64,000 nucleotides of DNA from Rhexocercosporidium sp. MPI-PUGE-AT-0058 (GCA_020746875.1 JAGTJL010000003.1:806001-870000), one strand, 5' to 3'; shown: positions 23,277-35,763, counted from the first letter of the stretch. Numbers and translations are program-made. The notes: a model not told the origin generated them from the letters alone.

Positions 23277-24565
23277 ATGGACTATGGTGAGTGGCCTTTA
23301 CCTCGATGTCCTAGCTTAACTGCTGACGTACTTTCCTTAATAACAGACTGGATTATCGATGGGGGCTATATTCCTCAAACCATTGCCAAAATGGTGGTGC
23401 GTCAAGTGGTGAGAATGCGCCATGCCGAACCCAGTGGGAAATCATTGACAGAGGCAACCAATGAGAAGATGAAGTACGTCGCGAAACTGAAGACACTTCC
23501 AATAGCAATAGAGACCAAAGCTGCGAACACTCAGCAGTATGAGGTTGGTACTGGTATATTTGCGGCTTTCCTGGGTCCTCGTATGAAATATTCATGCTCT
23601 TTGTTCTCAACGGGAAGCGAAACACTTGCCGAGGCAGAGTCAGCAATGCTGCAGCAATACCTTCCAAGGGCAGAGATTAAAGATGGCATGACAATTCTTG
23701 ACTTGGGGTCAGTAAGAACGTTCTGCTTACAGCAATGATGCGAAACTCGTCCTGACAGCATGGTGTTACAGATGCGGCTGGGGATCAGCAACGCTTTTCT
23801 TTGCGGAGCAGCTGCCAGCTTCCAGGGTAGTTGGGTTTTCAAACTCGAAAACTCAGAAAGAGTACATAGAAGAAGAAGGGCGACGAAGAAATATCAAGAA
23901 AATTGAGATTATTACTGGGGATGTGGCGGAGTACGAATTTGAAGCTGAGCAGTTCGATCGCGTTGTGTCCGTCGAGGTGTGTACCAATTCCCCGATGCCT
24001 TTATGACTCGTACGTATATCAATGGATTACTGATCTTGAGACGTAGCTCTTCGAACACATGAAGAACTATGGATTACTCATGGCAAAAGTCGCAAGGGCA
24101 CTGAAACCTGGAGGCAAGCTCTTCGTCCACATTTTCTGCCATAGAAGCAAGCCCTACGACTTTGATGAAGGTTGGATGTCGAGGTATTTCTTCACTGGCG
24201 GGACGATGCCTTCTGCAGATCTACTACTTTTCTTCCAGCAAGATCTTCAGCTTCAGAAACAGTGGTGGGTGAGCGGCCAGAATTACATGAGGACACTGCA
24301 GGTTTGTAAACTCACTGTCACTGAGAAACTCAAACTAACGCCCGTGTCACTCACCAAGGCCTGGCTTTCAAATTTCACGAGCAATAAGGAAAAGGTGTGG
24401 CCGGATCTTATTGAAACATATGGGGAGAAAGATGCTACAGTTTGGTACAATCGGTGGATTTTCTATCACATTGGCGGCTCAGAGTTCTTCGGCACTGGAG
24501 GAGGTGAGGTGAACGGTGTTTCGCACTACCTGTTTGAGAAGCCCCAAACCCCACAATTGGTCTAG
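23277..24565 (+). CDS. SAM methyltransferase of the cyclopropane-synthase/coclaurine NMT-like group
   Basis: Five exons give about 345 aa: 23277-23286, 23347-23707, 23772-23976, 24047-24301 and 24359-24565. The first intron (60 nt) and the last (57 nt) are multiples of three without stops, so they look like coding sequence unless family motifs are checked. Removing the last one restores YMRTLQAWLSNF, as expected for the family. The SAM site reads ILDLGCGWGSATLFF. MKYSCSLF matches the region of the catalytic cysteine of bacterial Cfa, and SVELFEHM the acidic block. FFTGGTMPSADLLLFFQ, WWVSGQNYMRT and WIFYHIGG are shared with coclaurine N-methyltransferase-like enzymes. So it could methylate an acyl chain or an amine. 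Convergent with the second methyltransferase, 76 bp away. The ten-base first exon is the least certain part. Confidence 0.85.
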
Positions 24566-24641
24566 AATTCTATTAAACCCCTATTTGGCATCTATGTTTG
24601 AGGCCGGTAATATACAAGTGACTTGAAAGATCTGCCTTTTT

Positions 24642-26231
24642 TCAATGCGATATGCCTTCCAGAAGCTCCATGTTACCAGCTCGCCCAACTGTGATGATGA
24701 CATCCCCTAAAGTCTTGGTGAAGAACCCAGCCTCGCAGTAAGCAAAATAATACTACGAAAAGCTATATTAGTATCAACAATTCTTTCATCATCATTATCA
24801 GGATCAAGCTAGAATATACGCACCTCCCACTTTCTACGAAATATCTCGACACTCTCGTCTGACATCGAGGGGTAGCTTTCCAACAGTGCCGGCTTGATCT
24901 TCTCTTCGAAATTGAGCATGAAAGTCTCTCTCCAGAGCCGCAAAGTCTTTACGTAATGGCCCCCAATGTTCTCAACTCGTTCCAATGTCAATGTGCCCTG
25001 GGATTGCGTATTGATGTGGTTGAGGAGCTGCATGGTCGAAGGCAGGTAGCCACCTGGGAAGATGTATTGACTGATAAACCTGCTTTACGAACCAGTTAAC
25101 CCCAAGAAATGCTCAAAACCGTAATCTGGGTAGCTTACTCCCTCTTGTTGGCGTCTGCTGCGTGTTGAGCCTCTGGAATGGTAATGCATTGAAACATCGC
25201 AATACCTCCATCCTTCTTCAGAAGTCTATTCACAGACGCGAAATACTCTGCAAGATGTGACTCCCCAACCGCTTCAATCATTTCTATCGAGATGATCTTA
25301 TCGTAGGGCATTGCAGGGATGGGTATCTCGCGGTAATCCATGAAAAGGACTTCTATTCGGTGCCCCAGTCCTGCGAGCTTGATTCTCTTCTCAGCGAGCT
25401 GCTTTTGGTTTTGAGACAGCGTGACTGACGTAACCCGGCAGCCGGTTCGTTTCACAGCCTCGATTGCAAAAGATCCCCATCCAGTGCCGATCTCGAGAAC
25501 GCGGTCTGAAGGTTTCAATTTTGCACCTTCGATGAAGCGGAGGAGTTTCGTTTGCTGGGCATGTTCGAGAGTTTCCGGGGTCTCTCTTCCTTCATGCATA
25601 ACCCCCCAGATAGGACATGAGTATGTCATATCCTTAGACAAAAATGCGGTGAACATGTCGTTGCTTATATCGTAGTGTGCAGCTGTGTTGAGCAGCGAAT
25701 TGGCAAGTGTGTTTGTGGATTTTCCAAGACGAGAGAGCATCGAGGACAGGGAAGAGAGAGCGGTCATTCCATCGTTTAGCTGTTGTCTGTTCAAGATGAA
25801 TAGCTGCATGTACAGCCATGTGTAAGCTGGATCTCAGATGGGCAGCACCGCCAGAAATTCGGAATGAGATAACGTACTCGGAAGAAGGACGTCAAATCAT
25901 TACATTCGAAATCATCGAGCATATAGCCTTCAGCAAAGCCCACATCAGCGTACAAGAAAAGCCTCAGCCAAAATGTATCTCGCTTGACAACAATTTCAGC
26001 ACTCGGTGCGTTGTTGATTTTCTTGGCCTCCGTTTCTCTGTCCTCGGCGAATCCGCGGCCAAAGATATGTTTCATTCCATTCGGTTCGTCGATAATGAGG
26101 AGACTTCCCACCTCGAGGCCAGAAAATGTACGAAGTACAGCGTTTCGTGCTAGATTGACTGCAGGTGGCCATGAACAGTCGACAAATCTTTTCTTGAGCG
26201 CATCGAGAGTGGTGAGCACCGCAGCAACCAT
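24642..26231 (-). CDS. cyclopropane-fatty-acyl-phospholipid synthase-like methyltransferase
   Basis: Four exons, 26231-25878, 25803-25139, 25079-24824 and 24752-24642, give about 461 aa. The last short exon, YYFAYCEAGFF then TLGDVIITVGR, completes the family's C-terminus. The N-terminal domain holds DTFWLRLFLYADVGFAEGYM, as in bacterial CFA synthases. MTYSCPIW carries the cysteine equivalent to the bicarbonate-site Cys of E. coli Cfa; VLEIGTGWGSFAIEA binds SAM; SIEMIEAVG holds the catalytic Glu; YIFPGGYLPS and WRETFMLNFE follow. At the position of the Cfa active-site His (LLHTIG) this protein has MFQCITI, a Gln, as in many CfaB-like relatives, so chain methylation rather than classical cyclopropanation is possible. 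Its partner genes are the DUF1365, FAD and CNMT-like genes. Confidence 0.88.
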
Positions 26232-27645
26232 TTTCTCCTCTGGTGTATTGAAAAATCGAGACTTTCAATTATGAGAGATAAGAGGATAGGTATCAGAATC
26301 TGCTTGTCGGGTCAATTTTTGAATCTGAAAATATTATTTACGTCAAGACGGACATCCAGGCTGACACACATGTACTGTAGGCCGAGGCGCCAAACCTGTA
26401 GGGCTTAGATCCTCTTGCTAGCGAGTTTCTCCACCTGTCAGAATGTTACCTCCCGTCACTTGAGCTTTCTAGGTCTGCTAGAAATCATCGTGATATTACA
26501 ACCCATCGAACTTATGTATCTGACCTACAAGTTAGAAAAGAGTGAAATTTACAAAGCGCGTTCCTCTTCAATTGCGAGCTTTCGCGGGCATTGATGACAC
26601 TGAAGGAACGCTGGCAGTTGTCTCCTTTTAGTGAGCTGCGGGAGCTGGATGGCAAGCTAAAGAGTAGTGAACGCGATTTCCCTACTAGTTTCCCATTGGC
26701 TTCAGACAGCGCAGCTTGGAAAAATTTCACTTGTCACCAAAGAGGATAAAACTTTCTGTCGTGCGGAAGGGATCAGCAGCTGCAGACTGTAGCGTACGCA
26801 TCGCTAAACATTGCTCAATTCGGCCTCCCGGCGCACGCTATCATCTACTCACTACACTAGCGTGAACACAGTATGTCAGCCAGAGAGCCGTTTCCCTTCT
26901 TTTGATTGAGGTTTTGATCAAGGATAAATGCTGAAGAGAAGCTCGATAACGACACTATTGGAAACTTGTAGATATCAGTTGTTGTATGAGATAGCAGAAG
27001 CCTGTGCTTTGTGCGGCTGGAATCCGATCCTCACGTCAGCACGCTCGGCCTCAGTAAGTCGTAAATTTATCAATACCAAAGCAGAGATCGTCGCAAGCCT
27101 AGCAGTGGTGTTCTTTGGAATGTATTCGTTCACCTAATATTAGCCATCAAGGGATATTAGCGTAGGGCTATCACGTGTATCTGTGTTTACGCTTTTAGCA
27201 TTCAATTGTCTCCTAATTCTTCAAGTCACGCCTAGGACAGTGGTCATATCATGGAGCGTCGGCTCGGTGCCACCTCTTTGGGTTGGTCACTATGATACCA
27301 GTCTCGCGCCTGCCTCTTGGATACTCCAATGGCTCTCTTCATCTCAACTATAATTCAATTTCGGGCAAAGTTTCATATTTTAAGGCACTGGGATCGAAAT
27401 TCTGGTAATCCTATTTCCATCTATCTTTTTCAAGAGACTAAGTTCAACACCCAGTCTCTAATAACTTGAACGCCTTCGAACCCAATTCTCTAGAAAAGTT
27501 TTCTCACTTCTTCATACCTACAAGGAACACTTCTAATATTGCAGTACCAATCTCACCCATCAACTTCTCCTTCTTCTTCACCATCTCCATCTTCCGAATC
27601 CCATTCCTCTTATCCATCATCACCAGCCCGCCACTCCCCTTCACC
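26232..27645. other. intergenic
   Basis: Contains the promoter of the minus-strand methyltransferase and the 3' flank of the AAA+ gene. Plus-strand frames near 27.47-27.7 kb are proline/serine-rich and antisense to the AAA+ gene's end. No other gene is supported. Confidence 0.45.
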
Positions 27646-30600
27646 TCACCATTTTCCCAAACAAACAATCTCCTCTTCAACCCGCTCACCAGCCCTCTTC
27701 CTCCTTTCCACCAACATCCCCTTCAAAACGCCTAGCACAATCTCCTTCGTACACAGTAAGTCTTCACCATCCCCCAGCCTTAAAAACACTTCCCTACAAA
27801 CACCCTTCGCCAGCGTCTCAACATCCCTCGCATTACCCCACCCCTTCGTCTTAACCAACTGTCCCATAATTCTCAACACCTCCAAATCGCCTCTCTCACT
27901 AACACCAATACCACCGGCAATCTCAACCCCCGCCTCCTTAACCTTCAACCACAAGATCTCCACACAAGCCTCTCTACTCAAGTCCCCAAAGCAAATCTCC
28001 TCCGGGAATCGACTTGCCAAACCAGGATTCATACCCAACAATCCATTCATCTCATCTTCATACCCTGCAAGCACCACAACTAACTTCCCCGCAAACTTCA
28101 GTTTCGTCAACAGATCCACAATTTCACTGACTACTTCGCTCGCGTAACTGCACCTCCCTCCATCGGCAAGTCGATACGCCTCGTCAATAAAGAGAACCCT
28201 GCCTAGAGCTTTCTCGAAGATTTTCGTAGTCTTAGGTCCTGAATGCCCGATATATTTCCCAATGAGATCACTTGCTGAACATTCCACCACCGCAGCTTCA
28301 GACAGCAATCCCATATCATAATACACACTTGCGAGTTTCCTCGCTGTGGTCGTCTTTCCCGTCCCAGGCGGGCCCTTAAATACGAAATTCGTGGGTATGT
28401 AGGGCCGCGGATCAAGGTCGCGATTTTTCATAGCGAGGGCGACGCGTTGGTAAGTTTCCAATTTATGGACTACAGCTTCGCAGCCTACGACGTCGGCGAA
28501 GAGTTTCTTGAGGTTCGATGTGGCTGATTTGCTTCTTTCGAATTCGGGGTCGAAATCTTGCGGGAGGAATACCCATTCTTTTGGTCGATCCGGGACAGGG
28601 AGATGTGAGATGCGGGATTGATAATTTGTTTTCGCTTTCGAGATGAGATTTTCGACTTCTCCTCCGTTTCCGAAATTGGCTTTCTGGCTTGCTTTAGAGA
28701 GGACGTCCATTGCTACTTTGATGGCTTCTTCACTTGCTTCGAGGACATGGTCGACGAGTTTTGAGCGCAGGATACTCTCCAGTTCCAGGATTGTGAAGTT
28801 CTGGAAGCGGAAGGCATCGACCAAGGGGAAGCGGCGGGAAAGGCCTGGGTTGGAATTCTGTAGCATTTCTTCCATGGCGCCGTCGTAGCCTAGGAGAAGG
28901 ACACAGCGGTCTTCACCGGGCTCAGATTGGATCTCGCCCACGAGTGTGTCCATTATGCCTTGACGGTAAGAATCACTTTCGTTGCCTGTCCCGTCTGATC
29001 CGCCGCTGTACATCATGTATGCTTCGTCTATTACAAGGACGTTGCCGATTGCGGCATTGAGCGCCGCTTTGGTGTTGGCTTCTGAGTCCCCAATGTATTG
29101 ACCTAGTAGGTCGCTGGGGTTTCGCAGGAGCACTTCTCCTTTGCTCAAGATCCCTATTTCGGCGAGGAGTTGTCCATATAGCCTTGCAACGAGCGTCTTA
29201 CCTGTTCCTGGTGGTCCGAGGAAGAGCCGATTGAGAGAGACTTTCAAAAGAGGCTTCTCCTCCATCTCTCGCTGGTAGTTGGCCTTGACAAGTTCGAGAA
29301 GACTGAGGATTGATTCTTTGACTTTCCCAAGTCCGGTGAGCTTCTGTAGTTGGGTCCAGGCTGGGCTGCTGAGTACTGCTTTTGATGGATCAGGGCCAAG
29401 GATGTCTTCCTTGGTAAATTTGTAGTCTTCTAAGTCAATTTCTGGGTCCACATCTTCGTTTTCATCTTTGGTCTTTCTGGTTTGTTCTTCCTCGACCAGG
29501 GCATTTTCTTGGTTTTCGGCATCAGCTTCATCTGGCTTCGTAAGCTCTATCGAAACCGGCGAGGTATCAAGGGTCGGATCGATGACATTTGATTCTGCGT
29601 CTGGAGTGACGGGCTTTGAGACTAGTTCGGAATTACCACCACCAGTTTCTTTCTCATCTGAGATAACCTCACCGCCGACTCTCGTAGTTGCCGGCTTGGC
29701 GTCCACAGCGCCACTTTCAGGAGGTGAGTTGACAGCTGCCCCTGTCCTATCTACTGAACTTTCCTGCTCAGCTGACTCAAAACTCGATGATTTTTCGACC
29801 GACTCATCAGGCTGTATTGCTTTGGAATTGTTTTTGTCGACAGATTTTGGTACTGTTTTTCGGATTAGCCACTTTCATTGCCAGGCCGAAGATTCAGCTC
29901 TCCCCAACTAAAGCTTACCTTCATCCACAATCTTCGCTGTCTCTTCTTTCACCCTTTTCGCCGTCTCCCTCGCTTCCCTCTCAAACCCCCTCCTAACAAC
30001 CTGCCTCTCCCAAACTTGTCCCACCAACCCCTCAACAGCCCTTGCATTACCAAATCTCTCCGTCCCCCTTCCCCTCCCCAACCTCGTCGCCGCAACCCTA
30101 ACAAAAAGTCCCACATCACCACCCTCGACTTCCATCTTCCCCTTCCACTTCTTCTTCACTATGCCCTGAAAAAGACTCACAAGCTCCACATCACTGAAAT
30201 CCTTAAAAGACAACAGATACGGAAACATACTGCCGATACCACGACTCCCATGGCCGATGATCTTGCGCATTCCTTTCTCGGTGCCAGCGAGGATGAATGT
30301 TATTTTCGCTTGGTGGAGAGGGATGGTCTGGAGGAGGTAATCGAGGACTTTGACCCCGCTGTGGTCGGAGGAGAGAAGGAAATGTGCGTCGTCTACGAAC
30401 AGGATGCCGCCGCTATCCTCGAGGTTCTCGATGTAGTTTTTGATACGTGAAATGCCGCCGTCGGCGAGGTAAATTCCGGTGGTGGATTTGACAGTTGATG
30501 TTTCGACTAGGCCGGCTGCGTGGAGGTAGGCGGCGTATTGGTTTGCGAATTTTGTTTTGCCTATTTGGCGAAGTCAGTCAAATTTCCTCCCTCGGACTTT

Positions 30601-31856
30601 GGTTCCAACACACAACAAAGAATCATTGACCGGTAATACGAAAGAAAAAAATGCTACGCACCCGTTCCCGAGCCTCCCATCAAAATCGTCCCGAATCCCT
30701 CTCCTTTCAATTCCACACCCTGCCTAGCCGACGTCATAACCTTCGCTTCCAGCTTCTGGATATGTTCTTTTGCACTCTGCCAGCCTACAGTATCCATTAT
30801 ACCAGTCATCAACTTCTCTTTGCGTTCGAGCTGTGCTTGCTTTTCTTCGGCTGCTTCGCGGGCGGTGATTGCTTCGGAGTCTAGCTCGGGCTCCTCTGTC
30901 TCCCCTTTAGTTTCTTCGTCATCTTCTGTCTCATCATCGCTGGCTTCATCATCACTTTGTTCGGGGCTTGATGTCTTCTTGGACTTCTTCTTGTTGTACT
31001 CTTTGCTATCTCGCTCGACATCTTCCGATCTTGATAATTCGGAGGGGATGTTTCTTGGGCAGTAAACGTCAAGTGAATGTAAACCTCCTTCGGGGCAGAT
31101 ACACTTCAGTCGGTAACAAATCCCAAGATCCCTAGGCTGGAAGACCTCGGCCCGTTGTTCTTGGTGGTCGACGTTCCAAATGCTGTCCGTCGATCGACAG
31201 CGTTGAATGTTGAATGTTGCTTCCCAAGATGCGATTTGTTGGATGATTTGAATTGGGATGCCGCCAGGTATGGTTTCGTACTTTATATGCAATGAGTGTC
31301 GAGCACCTCTTATGAGGTCCGATAGATCAAGCCAAAGAGGCGATGTTGCGTGGAGTGTGAGTGCTTGAAATGACTTGCTGCTGAATCTAGCCGGAAGGGC
31401 GAATGCACCGATATCCACCTTTTGTTGTGCTGACAATTGATCCTCAGTGCGCAAGATGTCTTCCACATCACTCCCCTCACTTGTTCCCAAGTCACGAAGA
31501 AATTGATGCTCTTCCATATCGTTCAGGACCAGTGAGTACCCAGGTGGCGGAGTCGTGTCAGCTGTCCTGCTGTCAATCACAGCTTCCAGCAAACACTCAC
31601 CCTTCCCACTTCTGGCCAAAGAACTCTGATCCTTCCCAAACAGCACTTCATGCAAATTCACCAAATTCCGAATGACGTCTATCGTGTCTTGAATAATAAT
31701 CTCCACATCTGGTCCTCCAGCTTGTGTCGCTAAAGGTGCGGTTTTAGTGTCTCTAGACAGTTGTGTCGTATTTTCCAGAGCCAAGATAGCCTGTAGCAGG
31801 ATATGCGAGGAGAGTTCTCGCTCGCTGTCAAAGTAGCGGAACTGTGTCTCTTGCAT
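27646..31856 (-). CDS. triple AAA+ ATPase, CbbX/CfxQ-SpoVK type
   Basis: Three exons, 31856-30662, 30560-29919 and 29852-27646, code for about 1347 aa. The first ATG after an in-frame UTR-like stretch (31856-31854) was chosen. An acidic, EKKKSKKTSS-containing linker precedes three AAA+ modules. Module 1 has Walker A GGSGTGKT (split by the first intron) and a Walker-B-like ILFVDDAH. Module 2 has GPPGTGKTLVAR and VLVIDEAYMMYSG. Module 3 has GPPGTGKTTTAR and VLFIDEAYRLADGG. Modules 2 and 3 are CbbX-like; module 1 is divergent (FVDDAH instead of IDEAY) and may be structural. Bacterial CbbX remodels Rubisco, and fungi lack Rubisco, so the client here is unknown. A second acidic, Ser-rich linker joins modules 1 and 2. 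No signal peptide or membrane span is seen. Confidence 0.88.
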
Positions 31857-32769
31857 CCTCGCTAGAAAAGAATGTTGTTTTACTTGATTTGATTTGGTGA
31901 GAACGAAACGAGGGGCTTTGAAGCATAGAGCAGATTGCAGATGACCAGGACAGTAAAGCAAGTCAAGAAAGGATTCCAAAGAAAAAAAGAAAAAGATCAA
32001 GAAGGTATGAACATCTTCAACCCACGGGTCCATACAATTCATGTTGACCCAACCTCCACATTGACTGTGCTTATATCCAATCAACCTATACTCGGTGTAG
32101 CCAACCCAGGCACAGCAGGCTGCACCAGAACCACTCACCGATTGTACCACCGCGAACACTTGGCACGGCCACACCCGCATCTCGCCAACTCCAGGATTCA
32201 AGATACAAATAAATGATTGGAGCCAGCCTGCTGTCTATCCATGCATTTACATTTGGGCTTCAGGCACGGTGACGAGAAAAGTATGGTCGCTGCAGCTGTA
32301 AGCTTGTGACTGGTGTTGATGATAGGCAGTCTACGCTAGCAGGGCTTCTTCAGGCTGGCTGAGACGAGGAAGCGGAATGCCCCCCAGACTATTAAATCCT
32401 TGAGTAGGACCGGAAGGTGATGGTTTTCTTTTTAAGAGACGTGATATGGACTGACCTGGATTTGAGGAGAGGATTTGTTAGCGAAGATGAGTTGACCGGT
32501 GAGTTGAGCTTGGAAGGGCTGACGATCGGAAAACTTGCCTTGGCTAGTGTCGGCTCGCCTCTCTGAGAGGTCAATAAAGAATTACTGAGCTTACTCCCGC
32601 AAGGCTCGTCTTAGAGAATTGAGCTAACAGTGTGGCTCGAGATCTACTAGAGGTGCTTCACGAAACACAATCTTCATCTCTCAAAATGAAAATTGAAGCA
32701 ATCGCAATTATGGTATCACAAAACTCCTAACATATCTCACGCGGCCAGCCAGCCCAGCATCCACTCCAC
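31857..32769. other. intergenic (AAA+ gene promoter side)
   Basis: The AAA+ frame stays open upstream to about 32201, but the translation is Cys/Trp/Phe-rich and unlike coding sequence, so it is taken as 5' leader. No other gene is supported. Confidence 0.45.
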
Positions 32770-35146
32770 TCAGACGAGCTTCTTAACAAGCGCATCCAAA
32801 CACTGACAGTCCTCCACATTCCCACCCTTCCCCATGCCACTCAATAGACTCGGACATCTTGCCGCCACTCCAGCATTAGTCCCGCATTGCATGACCAATC
32901 CCCAAACTCGTTCCATTGCAAAGCCAAAGTATGGGTTACTAGGACTCTCTCCCTCGGCGCCTACACCCGCCATTTCCAGAGAAATTGCATCGTGGCTCCA
33001 GTCCTCTTTGCTCGTTATGGTCGTGAGGAGCCCATCGAAAATTTTGATGCCTACGCCGCGGATTCGGCGCGCGCTGGCTACGAATTGGCCTTTGTAGGAG
33101 AGGAGGATGGGCTCTTCTGGTTTGCAGACACGAGAGTAGATCTTCTCGTAGAGAGCGGGAATGACGCCCCGTTTGTCTTCCCAACCCCATCTGTCGCTGC
33201 AGTTGTTGCATGTGCATGTTACTCCCGTAAAGCCCAGACTCAGCATTCCGGTTTCCTGGACTAGGTAAGAATTGATTCTGGGTATGAGCTCTCGCATGTT
33301 GTGGGCGTGTGCTTGAATGAACATGGTTTGTTCTGCAAGGGTGTCCCATCTGTTGACAATATGCCAGAGATATGTTCCACCTTCTCGTCCAAGGTTTTCC
33401 AATCGTTCAACTATATCTGCGCCAGTGGCTTCTTTCAATTTGTGGAGATCCTGCCTGGGATCTTTAGTGTAGATAATGACGCGGGGTTGAAGAGTAGAGA
33501 GGAGTCTCGTAAGTTTGACTGCGGCGAGCATGGCTTTGATAGATGTGGGGTCTTCTTGATACATGGAGACGACGATATCGAATCGATTGGGTGGAACGAA
33601 TGCCCTATCGAAGGTTGTGGGTTGACTTGGCGGAAGAGATGTAATTGCAGAGTATGCAAAGGACGAGACAATCGAGCTGAGACACACAATAGAGAGTAAA
33701 AGAGCGGAAGCGGTCAAGACTCGATTTGGTTTTCTGGATTCTCCCCTCTCCTTGCCAAACAATTTACTGATCCTTTGTTGGGCCCAATCCATACATGTCA
33801 GAACGTAGTTGTGGGCATGCTCAGCTCCAAATAAACAAGTAGATGCAATGAGATAGGCTACGATCTGGAACAAGGAGACGAAAGAAACCGGCTTCGAACT
33901 GATAGTGGCGAGCAGCACCAGCAGACTTGCTGTGAATGGTGCCAGAAAATCTGATCCATCAACAGGTATATGGGAAAATTGGGATGTGGTGTCCTCGAAG
34001 GAAATGGGTGAATATGCCAAAAGAGAAGTTCCGGAGAATGTAGCCCCAACAATTGAGACGAGGTTGACAAGCATCAATGTGACAGTGCCAAGTCCCAGGG
34101 AGACGTTTGAAGCGATATTCTCAAGAAAATACCCCGCCAAACCACTGAAGAGCAGACCCAAGATGAGAGTCATGAGGGTGAAACCATGGTATGCTTTCAG
34201 CCGTCCTTGTAAGGCGAGATTCGATCCAGCCTTTTCCGATCCAATGATGAATAATGCGCGGGACAATCCCATCAGTAAGATTCCTGCCACACCAAACACG
34301 AGACCTAGAACCATCAGACGATATTCATTGTAGAGAACGACGCTCGATGCGGCTATCGAGACGACAGCTTCCCAGGGAATGCATTTCTGCGACCGAGGTT
34401 GGGAAAAACAGACGAAAAGAATGAGAGATTCGGTGGAATAGATGACCGGCTATCTCAATTAGCATCGTAATAATAATTTGGACGGTAGAACCAACAAATA
34501 GCATAACTAGAACGGCCAGACCGGGCATGTGTAGCAATCCTTCCAATAGCATGGGGAATGACGCCGCGGCTGCTAATGACGCTGGAATCATTGGGACCAA
34601 GTATCTCTTCGCCAGAAAGCCATCGCCATCTGGTTGTCTCAATCTCCATCTGCTCGTTTTGGAGCCTGGCATATAATTCGAGTCTGAACTTATTCGGAGA
34701 AGGATGATGTAGACGATGAGGATTGCGGCGGAGGATCGAAAGGCGATCGTAAGAGCTGGTTCGGGTCAGCTAGTTGGTAGGAGTGGGAGTTGAGTCTCTG
34801 GACGTACGATAATCTAATAGATATTAGAATGCTCAGTTCGGAGGAGGGTGGGCAGACGTACGGTATCCATGTATCACCATCAATCGTTTTGTAGTATATA
34901 GTGCTGTGGCGGAGCAGACTGTCCAGCATCTAGCACACAAAAAGAATCAGCACACCGTAGATCGTTCGCAGAACTAAGTTCTACGTACACAGCTCTCAAG
35001 AGACTATGGCCAGTCGGTGTTCGCGTCGAATCCATCTCCTGTTCCTCCTCCCAGTCTTCAGTCGCCAGGAACGGGGCATGGCTGCCGTCGGGACTAAAAG
35101 TCGTCAAGGCTGCAGCCTCTGGCTCTCGAAGGCTTGTCGAGAGCAT
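32770..35146 (-). CDS. TPT-like multi-membrane domain fused to DUF3431
   Basis: Four exons, 35146-34989, 34929-34862, 34755-34447 and 34367-32770, give about 710 aa; all phases agree. Exon 2 is fixed by phase and yields VCSATALYTTKRLMVIHGYR, typical of a triose-phosphate/nucleotide-sugar transporter-like first helix pair. Exon 3 (LTIAFRSSAAILIVYIILL) and the start of exon 4 (NEYRLMVLGLVFGVAGILLMG) continue that ~10-helix membrane domain. After a last hydrophobic segment near LLLSIVCLSSIVSSFAYS comes the DUF3431 domain: FDIVVSMYQEDP, GGTYLWHIVNRWDTLAEQTMF, LLSYKGQFVASARRI. DUF3431 proteins are usually single-span Golgi-type proteins, sometimes compared with glycosyltransferases. The intron between exons 3 and 4 has a weak donor (GTCATC). 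Role is unknown; Golgi location is inferred. Confidence 0.75.
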
Positions 35147-35763
35147 CTTTCATGGCTGTGATGGAAGTTGAGGGTGTCAAAGGAGGAAATGAGCTGGTAT
35201 TCGTGTTCCTTGTGCCATGCTGTAGAGGCTGGTTTCTGTGTTGTACGCGTGTTGATGCGAGAAGTTCGAAGGAATGCTCTGTGGCAGCCTTGGCTTGGCT
35301 TCAGCCTTGCAATCCCTGTCCTGGCCCCCACCTTGCCCACTCAGGGGATCGTCGTAGCGAGAGACACAGTAAACAAAGCATGTTCAATCGAATGACGATC
35401 ATGCGAAACTTTAAACACGCTATGGGAGAATCTATAGATTTCCCATATTGTTCAGGTATTCACCATAACGCTAGATTAATACCTATGAGTAGCTCCAATT
35501 TCGCTGGGTTTTCTCATTCTCTAAAACTCCGGTACCTAGGCTTTCAATGTCTCTATAATTCACGCCGCCCAAAGTAGTTGGAATAAATGTCTCAAAGGAT
35601 ATTTAATAAGTTTAAGTTAATCGGATGTGCATTGAATTGATCTCATTGCCAGGAATAAATTTTCAAGGAGCTAAGGAACCAACGACGTCAATACAGTGTG
35701 AACACCATTTTGGATTCCCGTGTTTCTCGGGTATATACGCCGATTGCTCCATCATCCGGTTCT
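35147..35763. other. intergenic
   Basis: Upstream side of the TPT-DUF3431 gene and downstream side of the BTB gene. Plus-strand frames here are Cys-rich and look like antisense noise. Confidence 0.4.

Noticed and set aside
27466..28147. Plus-strand Pro/Ser-rich ORFs
   Set aside because: They are mostly antisense to the end of the AAA+ gene, which has clear Walker motifs on the other strand.
31857..32180. N-terminal extension of the AAA+ protein to an upstream ATG at 32180
   Set aside because: The translation is Cys/Trp/Phe-rich and unlike the rest of the protein, so it is more likely 5' leader.
35134..35577. 147-residue plus-strand ORF
   Set aside because: Cys-rich, motif-free, and overlapping the start and promoter of the TPT-DUF3431 gene on the other strand.
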